NCBI GenBank assembly: GCA_900547285.1
Contig: URGF01000049.1
Location: forward strand, 1 to 12,704
Source of the DNA: an uncultured Collinsella sp.
Lineage (GTDB): Bacteria > Actinomycetota > Coriobacteriia > Coriobacteriales > Coriobacteriaceae
DNA: 12,704 nucleotides
Direction of reading: 5' to 3'
The translations under genes and the position numbers were made by a program. Within the stretch, counting starts at the first letter, position 1; each line of letters begins with the position of its first letter. Under the pieces are notes generated by a model. It saw only the letters and a list, made by a program, of their open reading frames with translations, searched no databases and had not been told where the DNA came from. Shown piece after piece: positions 6,161 to 12,704 of the stretch.

Positions 6161-7559
6161 AAAGTTCTCCCTGATCGAGGTCATCCTTTCGGTTATCTGC
6201 GTCGTGTTTACCATCGAGGCGGCGGCTCCGGCATCTGCCATGGGCAACGTGCAGTTCTTCTGGTGGATCTTCCTTATCATTACGTTTTTGCTTCCCTATG
6301 GTCTGGTGGTGGCCGAGCTGGGTACGGCGTTTGATTCCGAGGGCGGCCTGTACGATTGGGTTCGCTTGGGCCTGGGCGACCGTTGGGGCGCCCGTTGCTC
6401 TTGGTGCTATTGGGTAAATTTTCCGCTGTGGGTGGCAAGTATCGCCTGCATGTTCCCCAGTGTCATCAGCGCGGTCTGGGGTATCGAGTTTTCGCTCGGG
6501 CTTCGAATTGCCATCGAGCTTGCCTTTGTGTGGGGCGTCACGGTCATGGCAATGCAGCCGGTGGCCGAGGCAGATTGGGTTATGGACGGCGGCGCCGTCA
6601 TCAAGGTGCTCATTACCGCTGCGGTGGGAATCGTCGGCATTTGGTTTGCCTGCAATAACGGCTTTGCCAACGACATGTCGTTTAAGACCTTCATTCCAGA
6701 TCTGGGCGACACCAATTCGTTGACGTACCTATCGATTATCCTGTTCAACTTTATGGGCTTCGAAGTGGTCGCGACCTTTGCCAGCACGATGAAGAACCCG
6801 TCGCGTGATATCCCCAAGGCGGTTATTGCCGGTGGCGTGGCCATTGCGGCGATCTACATCATCTGTGGCATTGGCATTGGAGCCGCGGTTCCCACCGAGC
6901 AGCTTTCACTCGATTCGGGCATTGTGGACGCAGTCGCCGCTATGGTGGGGCGCACCCACCCGCTGACGATGGTCGTGGGCATGGCCTTTTTGGTGACGTT
7001 GTTCGCCAACATGATTTGCTGGAGCTTTGGCGTCAACAACGTAGCGAGTTATGCCGCGCGCCATGGCAACATGCCGCGTCCCTTTGCACTGGTGTCCAAA
7101 AAGACCGGCATGCCCAACGGCTCGGCGCTCATTAACGGCTGTTTCGCCAGCCTGGTGCTGTTGCTCCAGATTCCGCTGGGTGAGGGTTCCGACGTCTTTT
7201 GGGTCTTCTTCTCGATGAACGTCGTCTTTCTACTCATGGGCTATATCCCCATGTTCCCGGCGTTTTGGCGTCTGCGCAAGCACGATGATCGCCCGCGTGT
7301 GTTCCGTGCACCCTTTGAGGGCAAGGTGCTCGCGGTGGCGCTTGCGATTCCCGTGGTGGAGCTCGTGCTTTCGATTGTTGCTACGATTGTGCCGCTCAAC
7401 AGCTCACCTGCCGAGATGGCAAAGTTGCCGATTCTCGCGGGCGTAGTGATTGGCTTGTTATTGGGCGAGGTTTCGCGCCTCATATCGCGCCGCGGCCGAA
7501 GCGTCGACAATCCCGGCGTTGGTGCACGGGGGTCAGGTTACTTTGCACCAAAACAGTAA
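6150..7559 (+). CDS. APC-family amino acid/polyamine permease, AguD paralogue
   Basis: A 469-residue, about 12-segment membrane transporter that aligns with the permease at 2604-4043 over almost its full length. The first 80 residues are mostly identical: EAAAP-SA-GN-QFFWWIFL at about 23-42, VVAELG at 53-58, and GGLYDWV at 65-71. NFMGFEVV (about 202) is followed by NPSRDIPKAV. GGGGGAG (6137-6143) lies 6 nt before the ATG. The substrate is probably a related amine or amino acid; exchange of the same substrates as AguD is possible but unproved. It lacks the acidic C-terminal tail of its paralogue, and its codon use is noticeably less biased, hinting at lower expression or a separate history. 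It sits behind its own terminator and attenuator-like leader, so it is probably not in the aguA transcript. Confidence 0.9.
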   Translation: MAGKKFSLIEVILSVICVVFTIEAAAPASAMGNVQFFWWIFLIITFLLPYGLVVAELGTAFDSEGGLYDWVRLGLGDRWGARCSWCYWVNFPLWVASIACMFPSVISAVWGIEFSLGLRIAIELAFVWGVTVMAMQPVAEADWVMDGGAVIKVLITAAVGIVGIWFACNNGFANDMSFKTFIPDLGDTNSLTYLSIILFNFMGFEVVATFASTMKNPSRDIPKAVIAGGVAIAAIYIICGIGIGAAVPTEQLSLDSGIVDAVAAMVGRTHPLTMVVGMAFLVTLFANMICWSFGVNNVASYAARHGNMPRPFALVSKKTGMPNGSALINGCFASLVLLLQIPLGEGSDVFWVFFSMNVVFLLMGYIPMFPAFWRLRKHDDRPRVFRAPFEGKVLAVALAIPVVELVLSIVATIVPLNSSPAEMAKLPILAGVVIGLLLGEVSRLISRRGRSVDNPGVGARGSGYFAPKQ

Positions 7560-7583
7560 GCGCCGCGAGTTGCGCGGCGCTTG
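7557..7583. terminator. Bidirectional terminator between convergent genes
   Basis: GCGCCGCG (7560-7567) and CGCGGCGC (7573-7580) form a perfect stem with loop AGTTG, extended by AA/TT to 10 bp. It overlaps the permease stop codon and lies 12 bp from the stop of the minus-strand small gene. T-runs are short on both strands (TTGGTG; TTACTGTTTTGG), so efficiency is uncertain. Confidence 0.6.
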
Positions 7584-7595
7584 GTGCATCTTGGA

Positions 7596-7787
7596 TTACT
7601 GTTCGCGATGCTCGGGATCGGATGCGAGCTTAGGCGCAAAGAAGGGGACGTGGCCCAGATAGGGGCGGCTGTCCGAACGCTCCTCGACGACGCAGGGGAC
7701 GTCGTCGTAGGTAAGCGAGTCTCTCAGGCGGACGATGGCCTTGGCGGCAGGGGCGACGAGCATCTTGAGCGGTGCGATAGGCGCCAT
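7596..7787 (-). CDS. Small hypothetical protein, 63 aa
   Basis: The product begins MAPIAPLKMLVAPAAKAIVRL and ends FFAPKLASDPEHREQ. It is soluble in appearance, with no membrane segment or metal motif; the middle part (DSLTYDDVPCVVEERSDS) is acidic and holds the only Cys. The start at 7787 is chosen because AAAGGAG lies 5 nt upstream, while the in-frame ATG at 7802 would overlap that site. It is convergent with the second permease and divergent from the second LuxR gene. I do not recognise the family. The ribosome-binding site and the shared convergent terminator support it as real, but its length leaves doubt. Confidence 0.6.
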   Translation of the reverse strand: MAPIAPLKMLVAPAAKAIVRLRDSLTYDDVPCVVEERSDSRPYLGHVPFFAPKLASDPEHREQ

Positions 7788-7915
7788 GGCATCTCCTTTC
7801 ATCGGTGAGACACAGCTTGTTTATCTAAACGATACAGTACGTTTAATCGGTGAGTCTAATCTTGCGGCAAAGAATCTGTCAACATCCTCACGGCATCTAG
7901 ACAGGGGAGGCGGGC
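7788..7915. promoter_or_regulatory. Divergent region with lux-box-like dyad
   Basis: TAAACG (7826-7831), 8 bp, CGTTTA (7840-7845) form a perfect 20-bp dyad with the size and symmetry of a LuxR-type site. It is flanked by a 9-bp direct repeat ATCGGTGAG at 7801-7809 and 7846-7854. The dyad is 71 bp before the LuxR start and 39 bp before the small minus-strand gene, suited to autoregulation. The LuxR assignment is inference. Confidence 0.5.
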
Positions 7916-8908
7916 ATGAGTTTCGCGTTCTATATCTACACCACGATTATCATGGGTGTGGCTCTGGTGACCAGTGCCGTGGCATTGGTGGTTTGGCTCA
8001 TGACGCGCCGTCGCGACAGCCTGGTGGCCGCGGCGGGCTTTTTGCTCTACATGCTCGATATGTCGGTCATTTTTTTTGACGAGTACAATCGGCTCAAATA
8101 CGAATACGCTGTTACCTTTAGCGAGCCGTTGCAGCACCCCTTGCTGCGCTGCGTGCTCGGTATTGCCATCTATGCCTGCGTGGTACTGTGGATGTTTGCG
8201 CGCTTGCGCAAAAGACCGACGTCGCGCATGCTCGGACTTGCTATCGTGCCGTTTTCAATCTTGCAATTGGTGCTGGTGCCTCGCAGCGGTGCTGCCGGAG
8301 AGGTGCAGCAGTATCTCTTTTGGCTCACGCGTGACCTGGGCAATGTAGGATGTCTTGCCTATGCCGCCTGGCATTACCGGCACAGGGCCACGCGTGTTGA
8401 GAAACTCGACCTCGACCGCTCAAAGCTCTTTTGGAAGGTGGCACTCGTTCTTGCGTTTTGCGTAATCGCCGAGGACACCTACATGATTTTGCTCTGCCGC
8501 CCCGACTCTCAAAACCCCGTCATCAGCCTCTTTTTGTGGTATCTGTCCGAGCGCAATATCTCCGAAAACGTGCTGCTCGTGGTATGCGCGGTCCAACTCT
8601 TTTGCCAGTTTAGCCATATCCTGCGCGTGTATGCCCGTCATCCGCGTGCCGATGAGGACGTGGCGGCCGAGAGCGCACGCTCTGGGGACGATCTAGCATC
8701 ACGCGTTGTGATCTATGCCGATGCCCATAAGCTGTCGCGGCGCGAGCAGGAGGTGCTCACGCTGGTGCTGAAGGGCAACGACGCCCAAAACATCGCCAGC
8801 GAGTTGGTCATCAGCCCTGGCACTGTCAAGGCGCACTTGCATCGCATCTACGTTAAAAGCGGTGTCTCCAACCGAGATGACCTCATAGATGCCTTTTGGC
8901 GTTCCTAG
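7916..8908 (+). CDS. Membrane-bound LuxR-family transcriptional regulator
   Basis: The 330-residue protein has an N-terminal block of hydrophobic segments (about residues 5-235), a charged linker (about 240-262) and a LuxR/GerE helix-turn-helix at about 273-327 (LSRREQEVLTLV, QNIASEL, PGTVKAHLHRI). GGGGAGG (7904-7910) lies 5 nt before the ATG. It is a distant paralogue of the regulator at 102-1067: same layout, shared AEDxY (185-189) and YLSERNISEN (209-218). No receiver domain is present, so direct sensing by the membrane part is likely. It is followed by the amidohydrolase and MATE genes on the same strand, the probable targets. The ligand is unknown. Confidence 0.9.
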   Translation: MSFAFYIYTTIIMGVALVTSAVALVVWLMTRRRDSLVAAAGFLLYMLDMSVIFFDEYNRLKYEYAVTFSEPLQHPLLRCVLGIAIYACVVLWMFARLRKRPTSRMLGLAIVPFSILQLVLVPRSGAAGEVQQYLFWLTRDLGNVGCLAYAAWHYRHRATRVEKLDLDRSKLFWKVALVLAFCVIAEDTYMILLCRPDSQNPVISLFLWYLSERNISENVLLVVCAVQLFCQFSHILRVYARHPRADEDVAAESARSGDDLASRVVIYADAHKLSRREQEVLTLVLKGNDAQNIASELVISPGTVKAHLHRIYVKSGVSNRDDLIDAFWRS

Positions 8909-9221
8909 CCCTATTTTTCCTTGAATGCGAGCCTTGCCGATAAGGCGGGCGCCGTTGGGCGTAATGAAGCGGCATTAATCTCAGACAATAAACCCGCAGG
9001 TAAAAAGTGTAAACCGGCTTAAACTGACCGTTTGCGGCCCCTGACCTTGGCATGGGTTTGCCCCTGTGTATCAATGGATATAGCGCGAAGCCGCGGACGT
9101 GAGACAGACATCTGAGTACGGCTTACAGGCACGCGCCGATGCGGGAGTGCTTTGCTCCCGACCGAAAGCCAGCGCGGGCGGTGTACCCGCGTTACATCCT
9201 AAAACGTCTGAGGAGGCTCAC
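8909..9221 (+). promoter_or_regulatory. Upstream region of the amidohydrolase
   Basis: No gene is seen in this 313-bp gap. It carries TTAATC (8975-8980), AATAAAC (8987-8993) and GGTAAAAA (8999-9006), in the same order as in the ptcA promoter region. TAAAC half-sites occur at 8989, 9010 and 9020, spaced by about two and one helical turns. The transcript leader has two hairpins, CGGGAG/CTCCCG (9142-9147/9155-9160) and CGCGGG/CCCGCG (9173-9178/9186-9191). There is no clear terminator for the LuxR gene; GCCTT/AAGGC near 8933-8948 is weak and lacks T. Confidence 0.5.
8988..9002. promoter_or_regulatory. 15-bp sequence shared with ptcA promoter region
   Basis: ATAAACCCGCAGGTA is the exact reverse complement of 1226-1240. 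Its TAAAC half-site also starts the helically spaced series at 8989, 9010 and 9020. This is a candidate operator for a LuxR regulator of this locus. Confidence 0.5.
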
Positions 9222-10850
9222 ATGGAGAAGGCTGATGTAGTAATCAAGAGCAATGCCGTTTTTACCGGCGATGGGATCGAACCGTTTAAGGGCGGCGTTG
9301 CCGTGCGTGGCGATAAGATCGTTGCCTGCGGTGACGATGCCCACTTGGCGCCGTTTATCGGCCCCGATACTGAGGTGCGCGACTTTGGCGACCAGCTCGT
9401 TATGCCTGGCCTGATTGACTCGCACACGCATTTTGCTCAGGGTGCGTTTATGACCGACCCCGATTTTGCCGTCAACCTTATCGATTGCACCAGTTTTGAG
9501 ATGGCGATGGAGCGTGTTGTAGCGTTTGCGAACGCCCATCCCGATAATGAGTGGATTCTGGGCTGCCAAATCATTCAGTTCCAGTGGGATATCCCCGAGA
9601 TGCCCACGGCCGCGATGATCGATGAATACATCTCCGACCGCCCGGTCTTCCTGCAGCAGGTTGACCTGCATACCTTTAGCGCCAATACCTGTGCCATCAA
9701 CAAGGTGGGAGTGACTTCGCAGACGCCCGATCCCGCAGGCGGCAAGATCCTTAAGGATGCCGACGGCAACCTGACGGGCGTGTTTTCCAACAATGCCGGC
9801 TCCTTCTTTATGGATGAGGTCTACGACCCCGCGATGGACGTTGCGGAAGCTTCGTTTACCAAGACGGCAAAGCGCGCTAACAGCTTTGGCATCACCACTG
9901 TCGGCATGGTCAATCCTACGTTTGTGAGCATGGAAAACCCGTATGCAGTGCTTGCGGATCTTAATGCCAAGGACGAATTGCCGCTGCGCGTCTTTTTGTA
10001 CACCGATCTGTTTGAGAACGAGAGCATGACGCTCGATCAAATCAAGGCCAAGTACAACTTCCCTGGCACGCAGGTCGAGTGGCCCGGCTTTAAGCAGTTT
10101 CTTGATGGCGTGTGCTCCGACCACCCCGCTTGGATGCTTGAACCCTATTCCAACGCGCCCGATACCTGCGGTGAGCCCGCGGAGGATCCAGAGCGCATCC
10201 GTGCCGCCATTGTCAGGGCGCAGGAATGGGGCGTTGACACGCGCGTCCATACGATCGGCGATCGCTCGGTGCGTTTTGTGCTCGATTGCTTTGAGGAGGG
10301 CGAGCGCTTGCATGGTAAGCGGGGTTGCCGCCACTCCATGGAGCACAACGAGACGGTTCAGCCCGAGGATCTGCCGCGCTACGCAGAGCTTGGTATATGC
10401 CCCGGCATGCAACCGTGGCACATGCTGCTCGATATGGCTGACCTTGCCAAGGACGATGCCGTGGGCCCCGAGCGTGCAGCGCTTTCGTGGCCCCTGCACA
10501 GCCTGCTTGCCAGCGGTGCCGTGGTGCACTTGGGCAGCGACTTCCCCGTTGTGGGCTTGGAGCCCATGGAGGAGGTGTACGGCGCAGCCTTCCGCATGCT
10601 CGAGGACGGTTCCAACCCAGAAGGGTGGTTCCCGCAGGAGCGCATCACCATGGCCGAGGCCTTGCGCGCCTACACCTACGGCAGCGCCTACGCCATGCAT
10701 GCCGAGGATCGCATCGGTACGCTCGCATGCGGCAAACAGGCTGATATCTGTGTGCTCGACCGCAACCTCTTTGACTGCGAACCGGCTGAGGTCCTCGAGG
10801 CCACGGCGTCTCTCACGATGATTGCCGGCAAGGTGGTCTACGAGGCCTAG
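9222..10850 (+). CDS. YtcJ-like metal-dependent amidohydrolase
   Basis: A 542-residue member of the amidohydrolase superfamily (TIM barrel plus a beta-sandwich built from both ends), of the YtcJ/imidazolonepropionase-like type. MPGLIDSHTH gives the metal pair His68 and His70, FKQFLDG places Lys291 and Asp295, and RVHTIGD has His343. HSMEHNE (371-377) and LGSDFPV with Asp440 complete the usual site. It ends with the typical GTLACGKQADICVLDRN turn (499-515). AGGAGG (9211-9216) is 5 nt before the ATG; the frame is open to 9099 without family similarity. No signal peptide is seen, so it is cytosolic. The true substrate of most YtcJ proteins is unknown; an amide, carbamoyl amine or cyclic ureide is plausible. 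It lies between a LuxR sensor and a MATE exporter and shares promoter elements with ptcA. Confidence 0.9.
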   Translation: MEKADVVIKSNAVFTGDGIEPFKGGVAVRGDKIVACGDDAHLAPFIGPDTEVRDFGDQLVMPGLIDSHTHFAQGAFMTDPDFAVNLIDCTSFEMAMERVVAFANAHPDNEWILGCQIIQFQWDIPEMPTAAMIDEYISDRPVFLQQVDLHTFSANTCAINKVGVTSQTPDPAGGKILKDADGNLTGVFSNNAGSFFMDEVYDPAMDVAEASFTKTAKRANSFGITTVGMVNPTFVSMENPYAVLADLNAKDELPLRVFLYTDLFENESMTLDQIKAKYNFPGTQVEWPGFKQFLDGVCSDHPAWMLEPYSNAPDTCGEPAEDPERIRAAIVRAQEWGVDTRVHTIGDRSVRFVLDCFEEGERLHGKRGCRHSMEHNETVQPEDLPRYAELGICPGMQPWHMLLDMADLAKDDAVGPERAALSWPLHSLLASGAVVHLGSDFPVVGLEPMEEVYGAAFRMLEDGSNPEGWFPQERITMAEALRAYTYGSAYAMHAEDRIGTLACGKQADICVLDRNLFDCEPAEVLEATASLTMIAGKVVYEA

Positions 10851-10897
10851 CGGGGCTGCTGCATCGCCGGGCGGTGCCACAGCCCGTGCGTGCCGCC

Positions 10898-10924
10898 CAT
10901 CCATTCATTCATCCATTCATCAAT
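10898..10924 (+). repeat. CATTCAT-type short tandem repeat before the MATE gene
   Basis: The sequence CATCCATTCATTCATCCATTCATC is built of CATT/CATC tetranucleotide units and lies in the 96-bp gap between amidohydrolase and MATE genes, just upstream of the ribosome-binding site. It follows a GGGCGG/CCGCCC stem. Such a tract could vary in length and alter leader spacing. Effect unknown. Confidence 0.45.
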
Positions 10925-10946
10925 CTCTCATGGAAAGGGGAGAACA

Positions 10947-12323
10947 ATGGCAGAAGAAGCAACCGCCGCTGTTGAGGAGGAGCGTGAGCTTGCCTCGCAG
11001 CCGATTCCCGGCCTGGTGCGCAAGTACACCATCATCACCGGCCAGGGTATGCTCGCCCAGATTATCATGGTGGTCCTTGAGGGCCTCGTGATGGGTTGGG
11101 GCCTGGGCGCACACGGCCTGGCCTGTGTCTCGATCATCATGTCGGTCGAGTACATTAACCTGGCCTTTGGCAACCTGTTTGGCACCGGCGTGCCCGCCGT
11201 GGTGGGCAACCTTTTGGGTGCCGGCGACATTAAGGGCGCCAGCAAGGCGTTTAGCCAGGGTTTTTGGCTTACCACGATTGTGAGTGTGCTGCTTGCTGTG
11301 GTGATGGCTGTGTTTACCGAGCCCATCTGCGCATTCTTCGGCGCCACGCCCGACATCATGGCCGATACCGTTGCCGGCGTGCGCACCTTCTCCGTGCTGC
11401 TACCGCTCACGGTCATTGGTCAGATGGTCACCGCCGTCATGCGTGTGGACGAGAAGGTTCAGATCCAGGCCAACCTCATGACCGTGTCTGCCATCGTCGC
11501 TATCTGCTGGCTTGCGCTTTCCACGTTTGTGCTCAAGCTTGGCGTTATGGGAGCTGGCGTGTACTACGGTCTTTCCATCGGTATCTGGGCCATCGGTATC
11601 TTCTGGTTCATCGGCGGTAAGAAGTCGCAGCTCCAGATCAGCGCCGCCGACCTCAAACTCGACATGGCCATCTGCGGCCAGATCATCAAGATTGGTTTCC
11701 CGTTCTTTTTGGTGCAAGCTGCCACGTTCATCTTCAACACCGTTGCCAACTCGTTGCTTGGCCAGCTCGGCGGCGACATGGGTTCGCTCTACATCGCGGC
11801 CTTTGGTGTGATCAACGGCTACATCCTCTACATTACCATGATGGTCGCCCAGTGCTTCTCGTACGGCCTGCAGCCCATTGCCGCCTTCAACGCCGGCGCC
11901 AAGGCGTGGGCGCGCCTCAAGGAAACACTCTCCTGCACGCTTAAGTACCAGGTCGTGACGCTTGCTGCGGTGTCTGCTGTGCTATGGGTGGCCGCAACGC
12001 CGGTCTGCGCCTTTTTTGCTGGTAGCGACCCGGCGCTCGTCGAGGTTGCCGCCAACGCCACGCGCATCGTTATCCTGGCCGTGGCTCTGGGCTATCTTGC
12101 CATGACCATGTCGATGTACTTCCAGGCGGTTGAGAAGGTGGGTATCGCCACGTTCACCGGTCTGCTCCGCTACGTGATCTGCTCCGTGCCGCTTATGTAC
12201 CTGCTTGGCAACATGATGGGCGTTCAGGGTGTCTGGTTTGCCTTGGTGGCGGCTGACGCCATCACTGGTCTTATCTCCATCGCCCTCGCCGTCCGCGAAT
12301 CCAAGCGACTTGCCACGCTCTAG
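10947..12323 (+). CDS. MATE-family efflux transporter
   Basis: The 458-residue integral membrane protein has about 12 hydrophobic segments in two homologous halves. Family-typical pieces are the N-terminal GQGMLAQ and FGNLFGTGVPAVVGNLLGAGD (about 73-93), and in the second half GFPFFLVQAATFIFNTVAN and QPIAAFNAGAKAW (about 310-322). Such proteins export cations or drugs in exchange for Na+ or H+. The start at 10947 is chosen for AGGGGAG (10936-10942) 4 nt before it; a GTG at 10890 would translate the CATTCAT repeat. It starts 97 bp after the amidohydrolase and is probably co-transcribed. Export of the amidohydrolase product or of a toxic amine is a context-based guess. It ends before a strong terminator. 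Confidence 0.92.
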   Translation: MAEEATAAVEEERELASQPIPGLVRKYTIITGQGMLAQIIMVVLEGLVMGWGLGAHGLACVSIIMSVEYINLAFGNLFGTGVPAVVGNLLGAGDIKGASKAFSQGFWLTTIVSVLLAVVMAVFTEPICAFFGATPDIMADTVAGVRTFSVLLPLTVIGQMVTAVMRVDEKVQIQANLMTVSAIVAICWLALSTFVLKLGVMGAGVYYGLSIGIWAIGIFWFIGGKKSQLQISAADLKLDMAICGQIIKIGFPFFLVQAATFIFNTVANSLLGQLGGDMGSLYIAAFGVINGYILYITMMVAQCFSYGLQPIAAFNAGAKAWARLKETLSCTLKYQVVTLAAVSAVLWVAATPVCAFFAGSDPALVEVAANATRIVILAVALGYLAMTMSMYFQAVEKVGIATFTGLLRYVICSVPLMYLLGNMMGVQGVWFALVAADAITGLISIALAVRESKRLATL

Positions 12324-12372
12324 ACTCGGACACGGCCGGCCCGCGATAGTCGAATAAGTCAACTCGCCTGCA

Positions 12373-12419
12373 AGCCACCACAATGGGGACAGTTCCCATT
12401 GTGGTGGCTATTGTTATTT
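12373..12419 (+). terminator. Strong terminator after the MATE gene
   Basis: A perfect 15-bp stem AGCCACCACAATGGG (12373-12387) / CCCATTGTGGTGGCT (12395-12409) with a 7-nt loop is followed by ATTGTTATTT. It ends the LuxR/amidohydrolase/MATE block 50 bp after the last stop. The core TGGGGACAGTTCCCA also looks like a REP-type palindrome, so it may be a repeat used as a terminator. Confidence 0.8.
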
Positions 12420-12463
12420 AGGGTCTGAGATTTCGGCTCTATAAATAACGTTTTTGAACTGGG

Positions 12464-12555
12464 CTACTATAAGATTGTGGAAAACACTACTACAAGATTA
12501 TGGAAAACGCTACTGCAAGATTATGGCAAATGATACTATACGATTATGGTAACAG
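12464..12555 (+). repeat. Four 23-bp tandem repeats upstream of ATPase gene
   Basis: Units start at 12464, 12487, 12510 and 12533, with consensus CTACTAYAAGATTATGGAAAAC plus one purine. The units diverge from left to right, and the last is the most degenerate. They abut each other without spacers, sit in an A+T-rich stretch and end 19 bp before the ATPase start codon. They look like iterated protein-binding sites covering the promoter. No other such repeat was seen in the window. Confidence 0.8.
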
Positions 12556-12574
12556 CGTTATAAGGGGCGTTGAT

Positions 12575-12704
12575 ATGGCCGAGTACATTAACAGGGATTT
12601 GCATGAGTTGCTCATTCGCATGGCGGGTTGGTTTCCTGTTGTGTCGTTGACGGGGCCTAGGCAGAGCGGTAAGTCTACGCTGGTTAGGCATGCCTTTCCC
12701 GACT
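12575..12704 (+). CDS. P-loop ATPase, probable AAA/DUF4143 family (partial)
   Basis: Only the first 43 codons are in the window; the gene runs off the right edge. The product begins MAEYINRDLHELLIRMAGWF, followed by VVSLTGPRQSGKST (22-35), a Walker A motif in the GPRQSGKST form typical of the AAA_14/DUF4143 ATPases, which are common in gut bacteria and of poorly known role. AAGGGG (12562-12567) lies 7 nt before the ATG. The gene and its leader are clearly richer in A+T than the genes to the left, and codon use changes (TTG, AGG, GGT), which suggests separate acquisition. Confidence 0.8.
   Translation, partial: MAEYINRDLHELLIRMAGWFPVVSLTGPRQSGKSTLVRHAFPD

Noticed and set aside
9192..10904. 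570-codon open frame on the minus strand across the amidohydrolase
   Set aside because: The opposite frame carries all conserved metal ligands; this frame is a G+C-driven shadow.
12464..12555. CRISPR array
   Set aside because: The units are contiguous and degenerate, with no spacers.

Overview
The window most likely comes from a human-gut Coriobacteriia genome, probably Collinsella or a close relative. The evidence is a G+C-rich composition, short actinobacterial-style intergenic regions, and two multi-pass membrane proteins with a C-terminal LuxR helix-turn-helix, a regulator type expanded in this class. The taxonomic call is inference; no rRNA or tRNA gene is present.

Left part (about 1-5610): a membrane LuxR-type regulator on the minus strand is divergent from an agmatine deiminase (AgDI) cluster on the plus strand: putrescine carbamoyltransferase, an APC-family antiporter in the position of agmatine/putrescine exchanger AguD, and agmatine deiminase AguA. 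The order B-D-A matches known AgDI clusters. Two things are odd. AguA is frameshifted in a run of eight C, so the catalytic cysteine lies in another frame. The usual fourth gene, carbamate kinase aguC, is not in the window. The gaps after the permease and after aguA each hold an about 85-bp imperfect palindrome of one repeat family, and the aguA leader can fold into a nested multi-arm structure.

Middle part (5611-7915): a 539-bp gap is filled with large hairpins, then a leader with overlapping terminator and antiterminator pairings and a possible Arg-rich leader peptide. A second APC permease, a clear paralogue of the first, follows. A 63-codon minus-strand hypothetical gene lies between it and a second membrane LuxR regulator.

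Right part (7916-12704): the second LuxR regulator is followed by a YtcJ-like amidohydrolase, a MATE-family exporter, a strong terminator, an A+T-rich stretch with four 23-bp tandem repeats, and the first 43 codons of a P-loop ATPase cut by the window edge.

Taken together, this looks like two regulator-transporter-hydrolase units, one clearly for agmatine. They may be linked in regulation: an exact 15-bp sequence and spaced TAAAC half-sites occur upstream of both the carbamoyltransferase and the amidohydrolase, and a TAAACG-N8-CGTTTA dyad lies upstream of the second regulator.
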